A stretch of DNA of 64,000 bases from Rosenbergiella gaditana. GTDB lineage: Bacteria; Pseudomonadota; Gammaproteobacteria; Enterobacterales; Enterobacteriaceae. Positions 31,228-42,724 of this stretch are shown one piece after another (position 1 is the stretch's first letter; the number at the start of each line of letters is the position of its first letter). The position numbers were made by a program, and so were the translations under genes. The stretch lies in the NCBI RefSeq assembly GCF_018494065.1, contig NZ_JABBFR010000007.1:1-64000 (forward strand), read 5' to 3'. The notes under the pieces are model-generated. The model was not told the origin of the DNA, did no database searches, and was given only the letters and a program-made list of their open reading frames with translations.

Positions 31228-33672
31228 GTGTCACAAGATCCCTTTTTACAACGGGAAACGGACAAATATGAAAATCCGATCCCAAGTCGCGAGTTTATTC
31301 TCGCGCATTTAGAAAAACGTGAAACACCCGCTCGCCGCGATGAAATCGCAGCGGAACTCAATATTACCAGCGAAGAGCATCTTGAAGCATTACGCCGGCG
31401 CTTAAGGGCGATGGAGCGTGATGGACAGTTGGTTTTCACTCGCCGTCAATGCTATGTGTTACCGGAGCGTCTAGATCTTATACGCGGAAAAGTGATCGGT
31501 CACCGAGATGGCTACGGTTTCTTACGAGCTGAAGGCTATAAGGATGATTTTTATCTTTCAGCCGAACAGATGAAGCTCTGTTTACATGGCGACATTATTT
31601 TGGCGCAGCCGATGGGAGCCGACCGTAAAGGTCGCCGCGAAGCCAGAATGGTTCGCGTTGTTGAGCCACGTAACGCGCAAATTGTTGGACGCTACTTTAC
31701 CGATGCGGGGGCAGGCTTTGTTGTCCCCGACGACAGTCGGTTAAGTTTTGATATCTTAATTGAATCAGACCCTGCCATGCCGGCCCGTATGGGCGCAGTG
31801 GTCGTTGTGACCCTAGAAAAACGGCCAACGCGTAGAATGAAAGCCATTGGTAAAATTACCGAAATCCTCGGTGATGAAATGGGCACGAGTTTAGCGGTGG
31901 ATATGGCGCTGCGCACTCATGAAATTCCTAATGAGTGGCCAAGTGATGTGGAGGCTGAGATTAGCCATCTTAGCGAGGAGGTTCCGGAAAGTGCTAAGCA
32001 GGGACGTATCGACCTGCGTCAACTGCCGCTGGTCACCATTGACGGTGAAGATGCTCGGGACTTTGATGATGCAGTCTATTGTGAGAAAAAGCGCGGAGGG
32101 GGATGGCGTCTATGGGTAGCGATTGCTGATGTGACCTATTATGTCCGTCCTGGTACCGCATTGGATCACGAGGCTGAAAAGCGCGGCACCTCAGTCTACT
32201 TCCCAACGCAAGTCGTTCCTATGCTGCCAGAAGTCTTGTCGAACGGCCTTTGCTCGCTTAATCCGCAGGTTGACCGTCTCTGTCTCGTGTGTGAAATGAC
32301 GATTTCGGCACGGGGGAAATTAACCGGTTACAAACATTACGAAGCGGTAATGAACTCTCATGCTCGACTGACTTACAATAAAGTATGGTCGATTCTTGAG
32401 GGCGATGAAGCGCTACGTGAGCAGTATGCACCTCGGGTCAAAGACCTTGAAGAGCTGTATGCTATGTATCAGGTGCTGGAAACAGCGCGTACGCAACGTG
32501 GCGGTATCTCTTTTGAGACCGAAGAGCCTAAGTTTATCTTCAATGCTGAGCGACGTATTGAGCGTGTAGAGCGTCTTCGTCGCAATCCTGCGCATAAGTT
32601 AATTGAAGAGTGCATGATTCTGGCAAATATTGCCTCGGCACGTTTTGCGGAGAAGTATCAAGAACCCGTTCTGTTTCGCGATCATGACCGCCCAACAGAC
32701 GAAAGTATCAAAAGCTTTCGAAAAGTACTGGGTGAACTCGGTCTAACACTGACTGGCGGCAACAAACCGACTCCGCTTGATTATGCAGAGTTATTAAGTG
32801 CAGTCGCCGAGCGGCCGGATGCAGAAATGCTGCAAACGATGCTGTTACGCTCAATGAAACAGGCGATCTACGATCCTGAAAACCGTGGACACTTTGGTTT
32901 AGCACTGACGTCCTATGCGCACTTTACTTCGCCTATTCGTCGTTATCCTGATTTGCTGTTGCACCGTTCACTCAAATACTTGATCGCGAAAGAGCAAGGG
33001 CAACCGGTCGATGTACTTACACCAGGCGGCGGCTGCCATTACGATATGCAGCAAATGTTGCAATTAGGTCAGCACTGTTCATTGACGGAACGGCGCGCGG
33101 ATGAAGCGACACGTGATGTCGCTGACTGGCTAAAATGCGATTTTATGCAGGATCAAGTGGGTAATTCTTTTACAGGGGTTATCTCCAGTGTGACCAATTT
33201 CGGTTTCTTTGTACGGCTCGCCGACTTGTTTATTGATGGACTCGTCCATGTCTCTACGTTGGATAACGACTACTACCGCTATGATCAAATTGGACAGCGC
33301 TTAACTGGCGAGGCCAGTGGCCAAGTGTTCCGTTTAGGCGATACGATCGAAGTGCGCGTTGATGCGGTACATATGGATGAGCGTAAGATCGATTTTGCGC
33401 TGATTTCAAGCCAACGTAAGCCGCGGGGTGAAGGTAAAACGGAGAAAGACCGAGCGAAGAAAACCGCATCCGCTCCAGTAAAAAAACGCCGTAATGCGGG
33501 CAAGAAAGTGAACTTCGAACCTGATAGTGCATTTCGAGGGACGAAGAAAAAAGAGGGGGCGAGCTCTGCAAAAGCCGTCAATAAAAAACCTAAAAAAGTC
33601 TCTGAAAAAACACGTAAAATAGCGGAAGCTACGAAAGCGAAACGCGCAGCGAAGAAAAATCGCGCAGAATAA
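31228..33672 (+). CDS. rnr: ribonuclease R
   Basis: An 814-aa 3'-5' exoribonuclease that degrades structured RNA, rRNA fragments and trans-translation targets, and rises under cold stress. An N-terminal HTH and two cold-shock domains (about residues 20-240) are followed by the RNB catalytic domain ([15 protein letters not shown], with the metal-binding aspartates, near residue 275). Then come an S1 domain ([15 protein letters not shown], about 650-735) and a Lys-rich basic tail for RNA unwinding. The start is GTG at 31228, with GGAGG 5 bases upstream and the usual MSQDPF N terminus. Confidence 0.97.
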   Translation: MSQDPFLQRETDKYENPIPSREFILAHLEKRETPARRDEIAAELNITSEEHLEALRRRLRAMERDGQLVFTRRQCYVLPERLDLIRGKVIGHRDGYGFLRAEGYKDDFYLSAEQMKLCLHGDIILAQPMGADRKGRREARMVRVVEPRNAQIVGRYFTDAGAGFVVPDDSRLSFDILIESDPAMPARMGAVVVVTLEKRPTRRMKAIGKITEILGDEMGTSLAVDMALRTHEIPNEWPSDVEAEISHLSEEVPESAKQGRIDLRQLPLVTIDGEDARDFDDAVYCEKKRGGGWRLWVAIADVTYYVRPGTALDHEAEKRGTSVYFPTQVVPMLPEVLSNGLCSLNPQVDRLCLVCEMTISARGKLTGYKHYEAVMNSHARLTYNKVWSILEGDEALREQYAPRVKDLEELYAMYQVLETARTQRGGISFETEEPKFIFNAERRIERVERLRRNPAHKLIEECMILANIASARFAEKYQEPVLFRDHDRPTDESIKSFRKVLGELGLTLTGGNKPTPLDYAELLSAVAERPDAEMLQTMLLRSMKQAIYDPENRGHFGLALTSYAHFTSPIRRYPDLLLHRSLKYLIAKEQGQPVDVLTPGGGCHYDMQQMLQLGQHCSLTERRADEATRDVADWLKCDFMQDQVGNSFTGVISSVTNFGFFVRLADLFIDGLVHVSTLDNDYYRYDQIGQRLTGEASGQVFRLGDTIEVRVDAVHMDERKIDFALISSQRKPRGEGKTEKDRAKKTASAPVKKRRNAGKKVNFEPDSAFRGTKKKEGASSAKAVNKKPKKVSEKTRKIAEATKAKRAAKKNRAE

Positions 33673-33738
33673 GCGTAAGCAGAACCTGCTGGCAACTCAG
33701 GGTTGCCAGCCATCTCAAGGCAATTGATAGAATAAACT

Positions 33739-34470
33739 ATGAGTGAAAAAATTTTTGGCATCCACGCGGTTCAAGCCTTATTGGAACGTCAACCTCAGCG
33801 CTTTCAACAAGTCTTTATACTCAAAGGACGTGAAGATCGCCGCTTACAACCGCTGATTCAGGTGCTGGAATCGCAGGGAATCACGATACAAGTTGCCACC
33901 CGTCAGTGGTTGGATGAGGCCGCTGAAGGTGCCGTCCATCAAGGGATTTTGGCATTGGTGAAACCAGGGCGTCAGTATCAAGAAGGCGATTTACCTGATT
34001 TACTCGAAAAGCTGGATAAACCTTTATTACTGATTCTCGATGGCGTGACGGATCCACATAACCTTGGCGCATGTTTACGTAGCGCAGATGCGGCAGGCGT
34101 GGCGGCGGTTATCGTCCCGAAAGATCGCTCAGCGGCATTGAACGCGACGGCCAAGAAAGTGGCGTGTGGCGCAGCAGAGACGGTACCGCTTATCCGCGTG
34201 ACGAACTTGGCACGAACCATGCGCTTGCTGCAAGAGTACAATATCTGGATCGTCGGCACGGCCGGCGAAGCCGATCATACGCTGTATCAGAGCAAAATGA
34301 CCGGGGGAATGGCGCTAGTCATGGGGGCAGAAGGCGAAGGCATGCGACGTTTGACGCGCGAGCATTGTGATGAACTCATCAGCATTCCAATGGCCGGATC
34401 GGTCTCTTCACTGAATGTATCCGTTGCCACGGGGATTTGTTTATTTGAGGCGGTTCGTCAGCGTCAATAA
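33739..34470 (+). CDS. rlmB: 23S rRNA Gm2251 2'-O-methyltransferase RlmB
   Basis: A 243-aa SPOUT-class methyltransferase that modifies G2251 in the peptidyl-transferase P loop. An N-terminal L30e-like RNA-binding domain (1-75) is followed by the knotted SAM domain with [23 protein letters not shown] (motif 1), [12 protein letters not shown] (motif 2) and [18 protein letters not shown] (motif 3). It follows rnr by 66 bp, as in E. coli. The conserved block ends here; accessory DNA begins directly downstream. Confidence 0.97.
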   Translation: MSEKIFGIHAVQALLERQPQRFQQVFILKGREDRRLQPLIQVLESQGITIQVATRQWLDEAAEGAVHQGILALVKPGRQYQEGDLPDLLEKLDKPLLLILDGVTDPHNLGACLRSADAAGVAAVIVPKDRSAALNATAKKVACGAAETVPLIRVTNLARTMRLLQEYNIWIVGTAGEADHTLYQSKMTGGMALVMGAEGEGMRRLTREHCDELISIPMAGSVSSLNVSVATGICLFEAVRQRQ

Positions 34471-34479
34471 ATAGCGGAT

Positions 34480-34507
34480 AAGCATCTTCTAGAAGGAGAA
34501 GATGCTT
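34480..34507. terminator. hairpin downstream of rlmB
   Basis: A perfect 11-bp inverted repeat AAGCATCTTCT / AGAAGATGCTT with a six-base loop, 10 bases after the rlmB stop. It lacks a U-run, so it is a likely RNA-stabilising or weak terminator structure. The 200 bp between it and the IS1 remnant is AT-rich, with no gene that I recognise. Confidence 0.55.
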
Positions 34508-34713
34508 AGTGACACTCAGCAATGGGGGCAGGACTAATTTTTTAAATAGGAAGCTTATTATCAATCAATGGCTAAAGATTTTTCTGGTTAAACAACAGCG
34601 TTAATCAAATATAATTATTCATTGATTACGTCATCAGTGAGTTTTGTCATATACCCTGTAAAGTATTCACTCATCACACCGTTAAGTTGATATTTCTGGT
34701 CGCGTATCAATAT

Positions 34714-35466
34714 GGTGAATGACATTACAATACATAGTGCTCACGCTCGATAAACGTACCAATCATCCTGCCATGCAGTTCTGCAGATTTTGAGTATCCC
34801 AGAGTTTTACGGTTCAGCCGTTTCAACCTGTTGCGAAGATTCAGGTTTTCACGCTCAATACGTTGAGTGTAAAGCTTACCCGTAATGTGTTTTTCATTCG
34901 GTAATACGTCATAAGCACTGAAATTGTCAGTACACCAGAAGGCTACATTCAAACTTGACAGCAGCCTCAACAACTGGCGAAGCGTTTTCTTACCCCTGCG
35001 GCCAAAAGCGTGGGCAATAATACGCTTGAGACGAGGCTCCCACGCGTACCACAGCCAACGTTGCTGCTTTTTATTACCAACAAATGACCACATTTCATCC
35101 ACTTCACAAATGAGTTGAATTTACAGATTATCCAGTGGACGATAGGTTACATTTTTCGGCGAGAGTTTTTTTGCGGGCGCACAACGGCATTGATGCTAAT
35201 GCGCAATACGCGAGCGGTATCCCGGAGACCGGCATTGTTCATGGCAAGGTCAACCATTTGTGTCTTCATGCCCTGTTGGCAGGCACGGTATTCATATTCG
35301 AGTTGAAAGCTTCTGCAGCATGCCTAGCAGCGATAACGCTGATGGCCGGTGCTTCCCAGCCCATGCTTTTTCACAGGGTCTGTTTGCTTACAAAACGGAC
35401 ATTTCACATCGACCTTAGCCATCAGAATCCCTTCGATAAAAATGGGGAGTTTATCTGATTATCACC
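34714..35466 (-). mobile_element. decayed IS1-family insertion sequence
   Basis: A 753-bp element (IS1 is 768 bp) bounded by GGTGA- at 34714 and -TCACC at 35466, the form of IS1-family ends. It encodes an InsA-like zinc-finger protein and the InsB catalytic part, on the minus strand. No matching 8-9 bp target duplication is seen at the two flanks, so one junction may have rearranged since insertion. It sits between rlmB and the fimbrial operon, at the edge of the accessory region. Confidence 0.85.
34725..35422 (-). pseudogene. IS1 transposase InsA-InsB, broken by nonsense codons
   Basis: InsA begins at the ATG at 35422 (MAKVDVKCPFCKQTDPVKK, a CxxC zinc finger) and is cut by TAG after residue 32, where the family has the second half of the finger; the frame then continues as ACCRSFQLEYEYRACQQGMK. 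The InsB frame is broken by TAA in PLDNL*IQLICEVDEMW. The intact 125-aa remainder, 34725-35102, carries the IS1 DDE-type core (DEMWSFVGNKKQQRW, CTDNFSAY, YTQRIERENLNLRNRLKR). Both halves needed for the fused InsAB' transposase are broken, so the element cannot move itself. Confidence 0.85.
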
Positions 35467-35503
35467 GGATTAAATACGTGACCATATTTCTTTAACTGAT
35501 CAG

Positions 35504-35690
35504 CAATTCATCAATAAAAATATTACTCCCCTTCCTCAAAATATTAAAAAATGGATTTTTCGATAAAAATTATTCATCAATGGTATTGCTCTCGAAAAAA
35601 GTTATGGAGACAACCTCCTTTTATTAGTTATGTATTTAGTACATGTATTTAGTAAAATAATTTAAAATTTGAACCAATTCCTCAATAAAA
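35504..35690 (+). repeat. direct repeats upstream of the fimbrial operon
   Basis: CAATTCATCAATAAAA at 35504-35519 and CAATTCCTCAATAAAA at 35675-35690 differ at one base. A third, partial match (TTCATCAAT) lies near 35573. They may be regulator sites or debris from local duplication. Confidence 0.6.
35630..35654 (+). repeat. 13-bp tandem duplication
   Basis: ATGTATTTAGTAC is followed directly by ATGTATTTAGTA, two units in tandem. Confidence 0.75.
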
Positions 35691-35704
35691 TAGTGAGCTC
35701 ACTA
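35691..35704. promoter_or_regulatory. perfect palindrome, candidate operator
   Basis: TAGTGAGCTCACTA is a perfect 14-bp palindrome that begins exactly where the second 16-bp repeat ends, 275 bp before the pilin start. A dimeric regulator could bind it; the regulator is unknown. Confidence 0.4.
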
Positions 35705-35978
35705 ATAATGCCATTAGTATTTTTTTAAAATCATGTTAATTAACAATTAAAACTTAATGATATTAAAAATATTAGAATCATAAGCTGTTGTTAAATAAGT
35801 ATATTTTATAATTTGTAATATATATATATTATTTGGTAATGACTGTTTAGATGGACTGATTTAATTTTTTCATCGAATCTTTATTGATAATAGCAAAAGT
35901 TATTAATATATTGGTATTGCTTTATAGGATTTATCTTAGTTGGTTTTATTACAAACACATGTCAAGTAAGGGGATGTA

Positions 35979-36503
35979 ATGCGTAAAAATATATCAAAAA
36001 TTTTATTGGTTCCTGTATTAGCTACTGCTTCTTTCGTTGCTTCAGCAGCAGATGGTACGATCAACTTTACTGGTACAATTACCGATACAGCATGTACGGT
36101 TGATGCCGCTTCAGCTAACCAAACTGTTCCGTTAGGAACTGTTGCACGTACAGGTTTTTCTGCCGTTGGCTCGACGTCTGCAGCAACTAAATTTACGATT
36201 GGTCTCACAGCTTGCCCTGCTTCAGTCACAGCGGCTAAAGTGAAATTCGATGGTAGAGCTAATTCTACTAATAGTAACCTATTAGCATTGAATTCAGATC
36301 AAACAGCTACCAACGTTGGTATAGGTATTTATGAGCAAGATGGGTCGACGCTAATTCCTTTAGGTACTCAATCTGCAAGTAAAACTTTGTCATCCACCGC
36401 AGCCAATGCTTTAACTTATGTTGCCAAATATTATGCTGTTGCGACTCCGGTAGGTTCTGGTTCTGCAAATTCCACTGCAAATTTCTCTATCGTTTACAAC
36501 TAG
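35979..36503 (+). CDS. major fimbrial subunit (FimA-type pilin)
   Basis: A 174-aa secreted pilin that forms the shaft of a chaperone-usher fimbria. A signal peptide ends VASAADG. The mature protein has the FimA pattern: an N-terminal donor strand (GTINFTGTITDTACTV), two cysteines for the pilin disulphide (TACTV and LTACPAS), and a C-terminal beta strand FSIVYN with the penultimate Tyr recognised by the chaperone. AGGGG precedes the ATG. First of four genes; a 51-bp gap leads to the chaperone. Base composition is clearly lower in GC than the surrounding core, which suggests acquisition. Confidence 0.92.
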   Translation: MRKNISKILLVPVLATASFVASAADGTINFTGTITDTACTVDAASANQTVPLGTVARTGFSAVGSTSAATKFTIGLTACPASVTAAKVKFDGRANSTNSNLLALNSDQTATNVGIGIYEQDGSTLIPLGTQSASKTLSSTAANALTYVAKYYAVATPVGSGSANSTANFSIVYN

Positions 36504-36554
36504 CCTGTAAAGATATGGAGATTTTTCTCCATATCTTTTTTATCTGGAGCATAC

Positions 36555-37241
36555 ATGTCAATCTGTAGATTAAATAAAATATTTGCCTTATTGCTACCTT
36601 TATCACTAAGCTTCGCTGTCAATGCAGGAGTCGTCATTGGGGGCACCCGATTAATTTACAATCAAGATGATAGCCAAGCAGCAATTAGCGTGAATAATCC
36701 AGATGATAAAGCCTACTTAATTCAGTCTTGGATTAATAAAGATAGTGAAAATGATGATAATGATGATACCTTCTTATCAACCCCCCCCATTTTCAAGCTT
36801 GGACCCAAAAGTCAAAACTCGGTCAGAGTTGTATACACTGGAAAACCGCTTCCACAAGATAGAGAATCGGTTTTTTGGCTAAATATTAAAAGTATTCCCT
36901 CAACTAATCCCAATGCTCAAAATCAACTATTGATTACTGTAAAAAGTAAAATGAAAATTTTTTACCGGCCATCTGGCTTAACTGGTGATCCAAGCCTTGC
37001 ATACAAGAGCTTAGAGTTCATCAATAGTAACGGCAAATTGAGGGTTATAAATCCGTCACCTTATAATGTATCGCTGTATAAGATTGCATTAGACGGAACT
37101 GAACTCAAAAATATTACTATGGTCCCACCGAAAGATCAAATTGAGGTCTCAATAAACAATAATCATTTACACTCTGTTATATGGAGTGCCATTAATGATT
37201 TTGGTGGCGTAACTTCTACTGTATCTAAAATTATAAAATAA
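36555..37241 (+). CDS. periplasmic fimbrial chaperone (FimC/PapD family)
   Basis: A 228-aa chaperone that holds pilin subunits in the periplasm by donor-strand complementation. A signal peptide ends AVNA, followed by the two-domain immunoglobulin fold. The subunit-anchoring residues are present: Arg32 (position 8 of the mature chain, GGTRLIYNQ) and the Lys of SKMKIFYRPSGL (near 134). The short F1-G1 loop makes it the FGS type (type 1-like). It is followed by the usher after 14 bp. Confidence 0.93.
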   Translation: MSICRLNKIFALLLPLSLSFAVNAGVVIGGTRLIYNQDDSQAAISVNNPDDKAYLIQSWINKDSENDDNDDTFLSTPPIFKLGPKSQNSVRVVYTGKPLPQDRESVFWLNIKSIPSTNPNAQNQLLITVKSKMKIFYRPSGLTGDPSLAYKSLEFINSNGKLRVINPSPYNVSLYKIALDGTELKNITMVPPKDQIEVSINNNHLHSVIWSAINDFGGVTSTVSKIIK

Positions 37242-37255
37242 TTTTTGGGGTCGGG

Positions 37256-39805
37256 ATGAGAAAGGGAAAAAAATATAAAATGAATTTTTTTCGATTGGGG
37301 AGAGTTAACTTAGCTATCATTTCTATTATTTATAGTAATTATAGTTATTCAGATGACTACTTTGATCCATATTCAGTTTATATCAATGGAAAAAGTCCAT
37401 TACAGATAGATCTCTCTGACTTTAAAAGTAAAGGAGGGCAACTACCAGGCCGTTATCAAGCCGCACTATACCTAAATGGTGATTTTTTAGACAGCAGAAA
37501 AATCAACTTCGTTAGTGTAGATGGGGGATTACAACCAGATTTACGTAAAAGTGATCTAATCGGTTGGGGGGTGATAGATAATGCCACACCAGATTGGATG
37601 GGATATTCTAATGATAAACCTATCACTCAAATATCAAAGCTCATACCCGATGCATTCATTAATTATGATTTTGATCACCAAAGAATCGATATCTCTATTC
37701 CTCAAAAATTTATAAAAAAAGATGTTGATGGTTATGTTCCCATGAGTAAGTGGGATGATGGTCTGGATGCTCTTATCCTAAATTATGCGTATACCGGATC
37801 AAATACTTGGAGTGATTATTACTCAGGAAATAAAAACAACTCTTTTTTAAACCTTAGAAGCGGGTTGAATATCAATGGGTGGCGAGTAAGAAACTACTCC
37901 ACCTATACTAATAATAGTCAGGGACAGTCTGGTTGGAATAGCATCAATACCTATGCTCAACACGATATTAGACGTTTAGACAGCAAGTTCACAGTTGGTG
38001 ATACGACCACGCCTAGTGAAGTTTTCGATAGTTATTCATTTAGAGGGTTACAATTATCTTCTGATGACAGTATGCAACCAGAAAGTTTACGTGGGTTTGC
38101 TCCTGTCGTCAGAGGTATCGCGCAAAGTAATGCACAAGTTACCATTGAACAGAGTGGTAATATTATATGGCAGAGTTATGTACCTCCAGGGCCTTTCGAG
38201 ATTAGAGATTTGTATCCCACTTCAGCGAGTGGCGACCTCGTGGTGACTGTTAAAGAATCAAATGGGACCGTACGTCGTTTTGCTCAAGCTTTTTCTTCAG
38301 TACCTATTATGTTAAGAGAAGGGCGAACTAAATACTCTGTAAGTTTGGGAAAATATCGTTCTACAGGTATCGCGACTAAACGACCTAATTTTATGCAAGG
38401 TACCTTAATTTATGGAATGCCGTGGGCATTAACGCTATACGGCGGTAATATTCTTTCACAAGATTATAATTCTTTTGCACTAGGCATAGGTAAAGGATTA
38501 GGCGATTTAGGTTCAGTATCGTTAGATGGAACCGTTGCGAAAACAAATTTTGACGATGATAGCAAAAAAGGCGCTTCCTTTAGATTCCAGTATTCAAAAG
38601 ATGTTGCCTCTACCGGAACTACTTTTACGCTGGCCGGTTATCGCTATTCAACGTCGGGATATTATGATTTTTCTGAAGCAAACGGTTTTTTTGGGAGTGC
38701 TTTACCGATTGGTTACGATTCTGAAGATCACAATGACAAAGAAAATAAAATCTTAAAGAATCAATATTGGAACTGGCAGTCTAACCATAATAAAAAAAAT
38801 AAGGCTGAAATTAATATTACTCAAAACATAACGGATTTTGGTAGTATTTATATTTCATCTTACCAGCAGGAGTATTGGGGAGTTAAAGGAAAAGAAACAA
38901 GTATTAGCACAGGAATTAATACAAGTATTAGTTCTATAAATTATACGTTAAGCTATAGCTATTCAAAGACCCCATTCTATGGAACAAGTGATAGAGTCTA
39001 TTCACTTTCTGTACAAATACCTTTAGATAAATTCCTTCCTTCTAGTTGGTTGAATTTGTCATCAAGTATCACTAATGATAATAAAACGGTCTCATCTGTT
39101 GGATTAAGTGGTACGGCTCTTACTGATAATAACCTTTCTTATAATATTCAGCAGGGATATGGCAGTAATGGTGTGGGAACAACAGGTAATGCGAGCCTAG
39201 ACTATAAAGGCCGGTATGGTGAGTACCAATCAGGGTATAACTATACCAATAAAACAAAGCAAGTAACTTATGGCGTTATGGGGGGAATATTAGCCCATAA
39301 ATATGGCTATACACTCAGCCAGCCTCTGGGCGATACGATAGCTTTGGTTAAAGCAGATAATGCGAGTGATATTCGAGTAATGAATAATTCGGGGGTTTAT
39401 ACGGATAACCAGGGATATGCTGTGGTGCCTTACGTTACACCCTATCGTAAAAATAGATTATCTCTTGATACCTCAAAATTACCGGAAGATGTCGACTTAT
39501 TGGGTGATACAGAAACTGTTATTCCTACATCAGGTGCTTTAGTTCTTGCCGATTACCCGACGTTATCAGGAAGAAAAATTCTTATTAAGTTAGAGAATAA
39601 AACCATACCCTTTGGTGCGATAGCGAGAGTTAATAATGGTAATCGTACCTCCCAGGGAATAGTCGATAATCGTGGAATGGTTTACTTAAGTGGTGTGCCG
39701 AGTACTGGTGTCGTGAGTATCACTTGGGAAGGCGGTAAATGTATGGCCAACTATCGTGCTACAGATAATAAAAAAATATCATTTATCGCAGTCACATGTG
39801 ATTAG
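37256..39805 (+). CDS. fimbrial outer-membrane usher (FimD family)
   Basis: An 849-aa outer-membrane pore that assembles and secretes the pilus. An N-terminal periplasmic domain (about residues 33-150; FDPYSVYINGK, PGRYQAALYLNGDF) is followed by a 24-strand barrel with its plug (VVRGIAQSNAQVTIEQSGNI, PPGPFEIRDLYPT) and C-terminal domains (PTSGALVLADYPTLSG, IPFGAIARVNN). It contains only two cysteines, both in the C-terminal domain; the N-domain disulphide of FimD is missing. I keep the ATG at 37256; the ATG at 37280 is possible but the signal would be short. It ends 8 bp before the adhesin. Confidence 0.93.
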   Translation: MRKGKKYKMNFFRLGRVNLAIISIIYSNYSYSDDYFDPYSVYINGKSPLQIDLSDFKSKGGQLPGRYQAALYLNGDFLDSRKINFVSVDGGLQPDLRKSDLIGWGVIDNATPDWMGYSNDKPITQISKLIPDAFINYDFDHQRIDISIPQKFIKKDVDGYVPMSKWDDGLDALILNYAYTGSNTWSDYYSGNKNNSFLNLRSGLNINGWRVRNYSTYTNNSQGQSGWNSINTYAQHDIRRLDSKFTVGDTTTPSEVFDSYSFRGLQLSSDDSMQPESLRGFAPVVRGIAQSNAQVTIEQSGNIIWQSYVPPGPFEIRDLYPTSASGDLVVTVKESNGTVRRFAQAFSSVPIMLREGRTKYSVSLGKYRSTGIATKRPNFMQGTLIYGMPWALTLYGGNILSQDYNSFALGIGKGLGDLGSVSLDGTVAKTNFDDDSKKGASFRFQYSKDVASTGTTFTLAGYRYSTSGYYDFSEANGFFGSALPIGYDSEDHNDKENKILKNQYWNWQSNHNKKNKAEINITQNITDFGSIYISSYQQEYWGVKGKETSISTGINTSISSINYTLSYSYSKTPFYGTSDRVYSLSVQIPLDKFLPSSWLNLSSSITNDNKTVSSVGLSGTALTDNNLSYNIQQGYGSNGVGTTGNASLDYKGRYGEYQSGYNYTNKTKQVTYGVMGGILAHKYGYTLSQPLGDTIALVKADNASDIRVMNNSGVYTDNQGYAVVPYVTPYRKNRLSLDTSKLPEDVDLLGDTETVIPTSGALVLADYPTLSGRKILIKLENKTIPFGAIARVNNGNRTSQGIVDNRGMVYLSGVPSTGVVSITWEGGKCMANYRATDNKKISFIAVTCD

Positions 39806-39813
39806 GAGAGGAC

Positions 39814-40830
39814 ATGAAATATTTGAGTGTTATTAAACAATTGATCTTAGCTATACTGGTATTTCCCAGCTTGTCTTATGCTTACACTTGTACAAGCGGT
39901 GCCGCGACAACCCTCTCCCCCCCGAACATAACTATACAGAGGGATTTACCAGTAGGTTCTCAAATAGGGAGTGATGTGACGGGGGCAGTGGTGACTGCTT
40001 TTACGTGCTCAAACACTCCTAGTCCTTCTTTAACCTACCAACAGTTTGGTGGTAAAGGTTATGGAACATATGTAGCCACTCTAAACGGTCGACGAATATA
40101 CAGTACGAATGTTGCTGGAATAGGTTATTCCGTCACCGTGGTATCAGTTAATAATTGTGCGGGGAGTGTTGGTTATGTTGATGGGACCAATAATGTAGAC
40201 GGTAACCAGAATAATAGAATTATGTGTACTGTCAATGGATTACTTGGTAACCAGCCCATTCAGGGGCAGATGAGGATCACTTATTATAAAACAGCAACGA
40301 CAACGGGCTCGGGTACGGTTAATGGTATGACGGTTGCTTCATTTATTTTGAGAAATAACCAGACATCTTGGCAAAATCCAGAAACGCTAGTCAATACTGC
40401 AAGTTTTAATGTGACGACTCTTGCCTGTACCGTGACGAATACTGCTATTAGTGTGCCGATGGGAACTGTTGAGAAGCGTAGCTTTTCTGGGGTAGGAACT
40501 TGGCCCAGTGATAGTAATACTAAATCGTTTACTATACCGCTTAGCTGCAACCCAGGTACTCGCGTGAACTTACAAATTGATGGTAGTGCGCAGAATGCTA
40601 CGAATGGGGTGTTAAATCTTAATAGCGGGAACGATACAGCCACCGGTGTTGGTATTCAACTCCTTTATAATGATCAGCCTCTTCAATTAGGGACGAGTTT
40701 CCTTGCCGGTACCACTTCTACGAGTGGAGGTTATAATATTGGATTAAAGAGCCGCTACTACCAAACCAATAGTGACATTACTACTGGTACAGCCAACTCG
40801 GCTGCAACATTTACCTTAACTTATCGTTAG
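39814..40830 (+). CDS. fimbrial tip adhesin (FimH-like, two domains)
   Basis: A 338-aa protein with a signal peptide (ends SYA), an N-terminal receptor-binding domain (about residues 23-190) and a C-terminal pilin domain (about 193-338). The C-terminal domain has the pilin disulphide (LACTVTN and LSCNPGT), the FSGVGTW / GVLNL / TGVGIQLLYN pattern of FimA, and ends TLTYR, with the Tyr penultimate for chaperone binding. The N-terminal domain resembles FimH-type lectins only loosely (cysteines in YTCTS, AFTCSN, VNNCAG and IMCTVN), so its ligand cannot be predicted. It follows the usher in the usual order; no minor-subunit genes are present. Confidence 0.88.
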   Translation: MKYLSVIKQLILAILVFPSLSYAYTCTSGAATTLSPPNITIQRDLPVGSQIGSDVTGAVVTAFTCSNTPSPSLTYQQFGGKGYGTYVATLNGRRIYSTNVAGIGYSVTVVSVNNCAGSVGYVDGTNNVDGNQNNRIMCTVNGLLGNQPIQGQMRITYYKTATTTGSGTVNGMTVASFILRNNQTSWQNPETLVNTASFNVTTLACTVTNTAISVPMGTVEKRSFSGVGTWPSDSNTKSFTIPLSCNPGTRVNLQIDGSAQNATNGVLNLNSGNDTATGVGIQLLYNDQPLQLGTSFLAGTTSTSGGYNIGLKSRYYQTNSDITTGTANSAATFTLTYR

Positions 40831-42687
<1,857 letters not shown>

Positions 42688-42693
42688 TTAATC

Positions 42694-42718
42694 ACCCGCT
42701 TACCTTAGGTAGGCGGGT
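42694..42718. terminator. bidirectional terminator patA / importer
   Basis: An 11-bp stem ACCCGCTTACC / GGTAGGCGGGT (one G-T pair) with a three-base loop, followed by CTTTCCTT. It lies between convergent patA and the importer gene. Confidence 0.75.
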
Positions 42719-42724
42719 CTTTCC

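Larger units (their letters stand above)
35467..35978. promoter_or_regulatory. AT-rich upstream region of the fimbrial operon
   Basis: 512 bp of very AT-rich DNA with no gene, a likely H-NS target and promoter region. It holds two near-identical 16-bp repeats (35504-35519 and 35675-35690), a 13-bp tandem duplication (35630-35654) and a perfect 14-bp palindrome (35691-35704). No pair of long inverted repeats, as in the E. coli fim switch, is visible, and no recombinase gene is nearby. Confidence 0.55.

Noticed and set aside
34705-35476. Target-site duplication around the IS1 element
   Set aside because: The flanking 8-9 bases on the two sides do not match.
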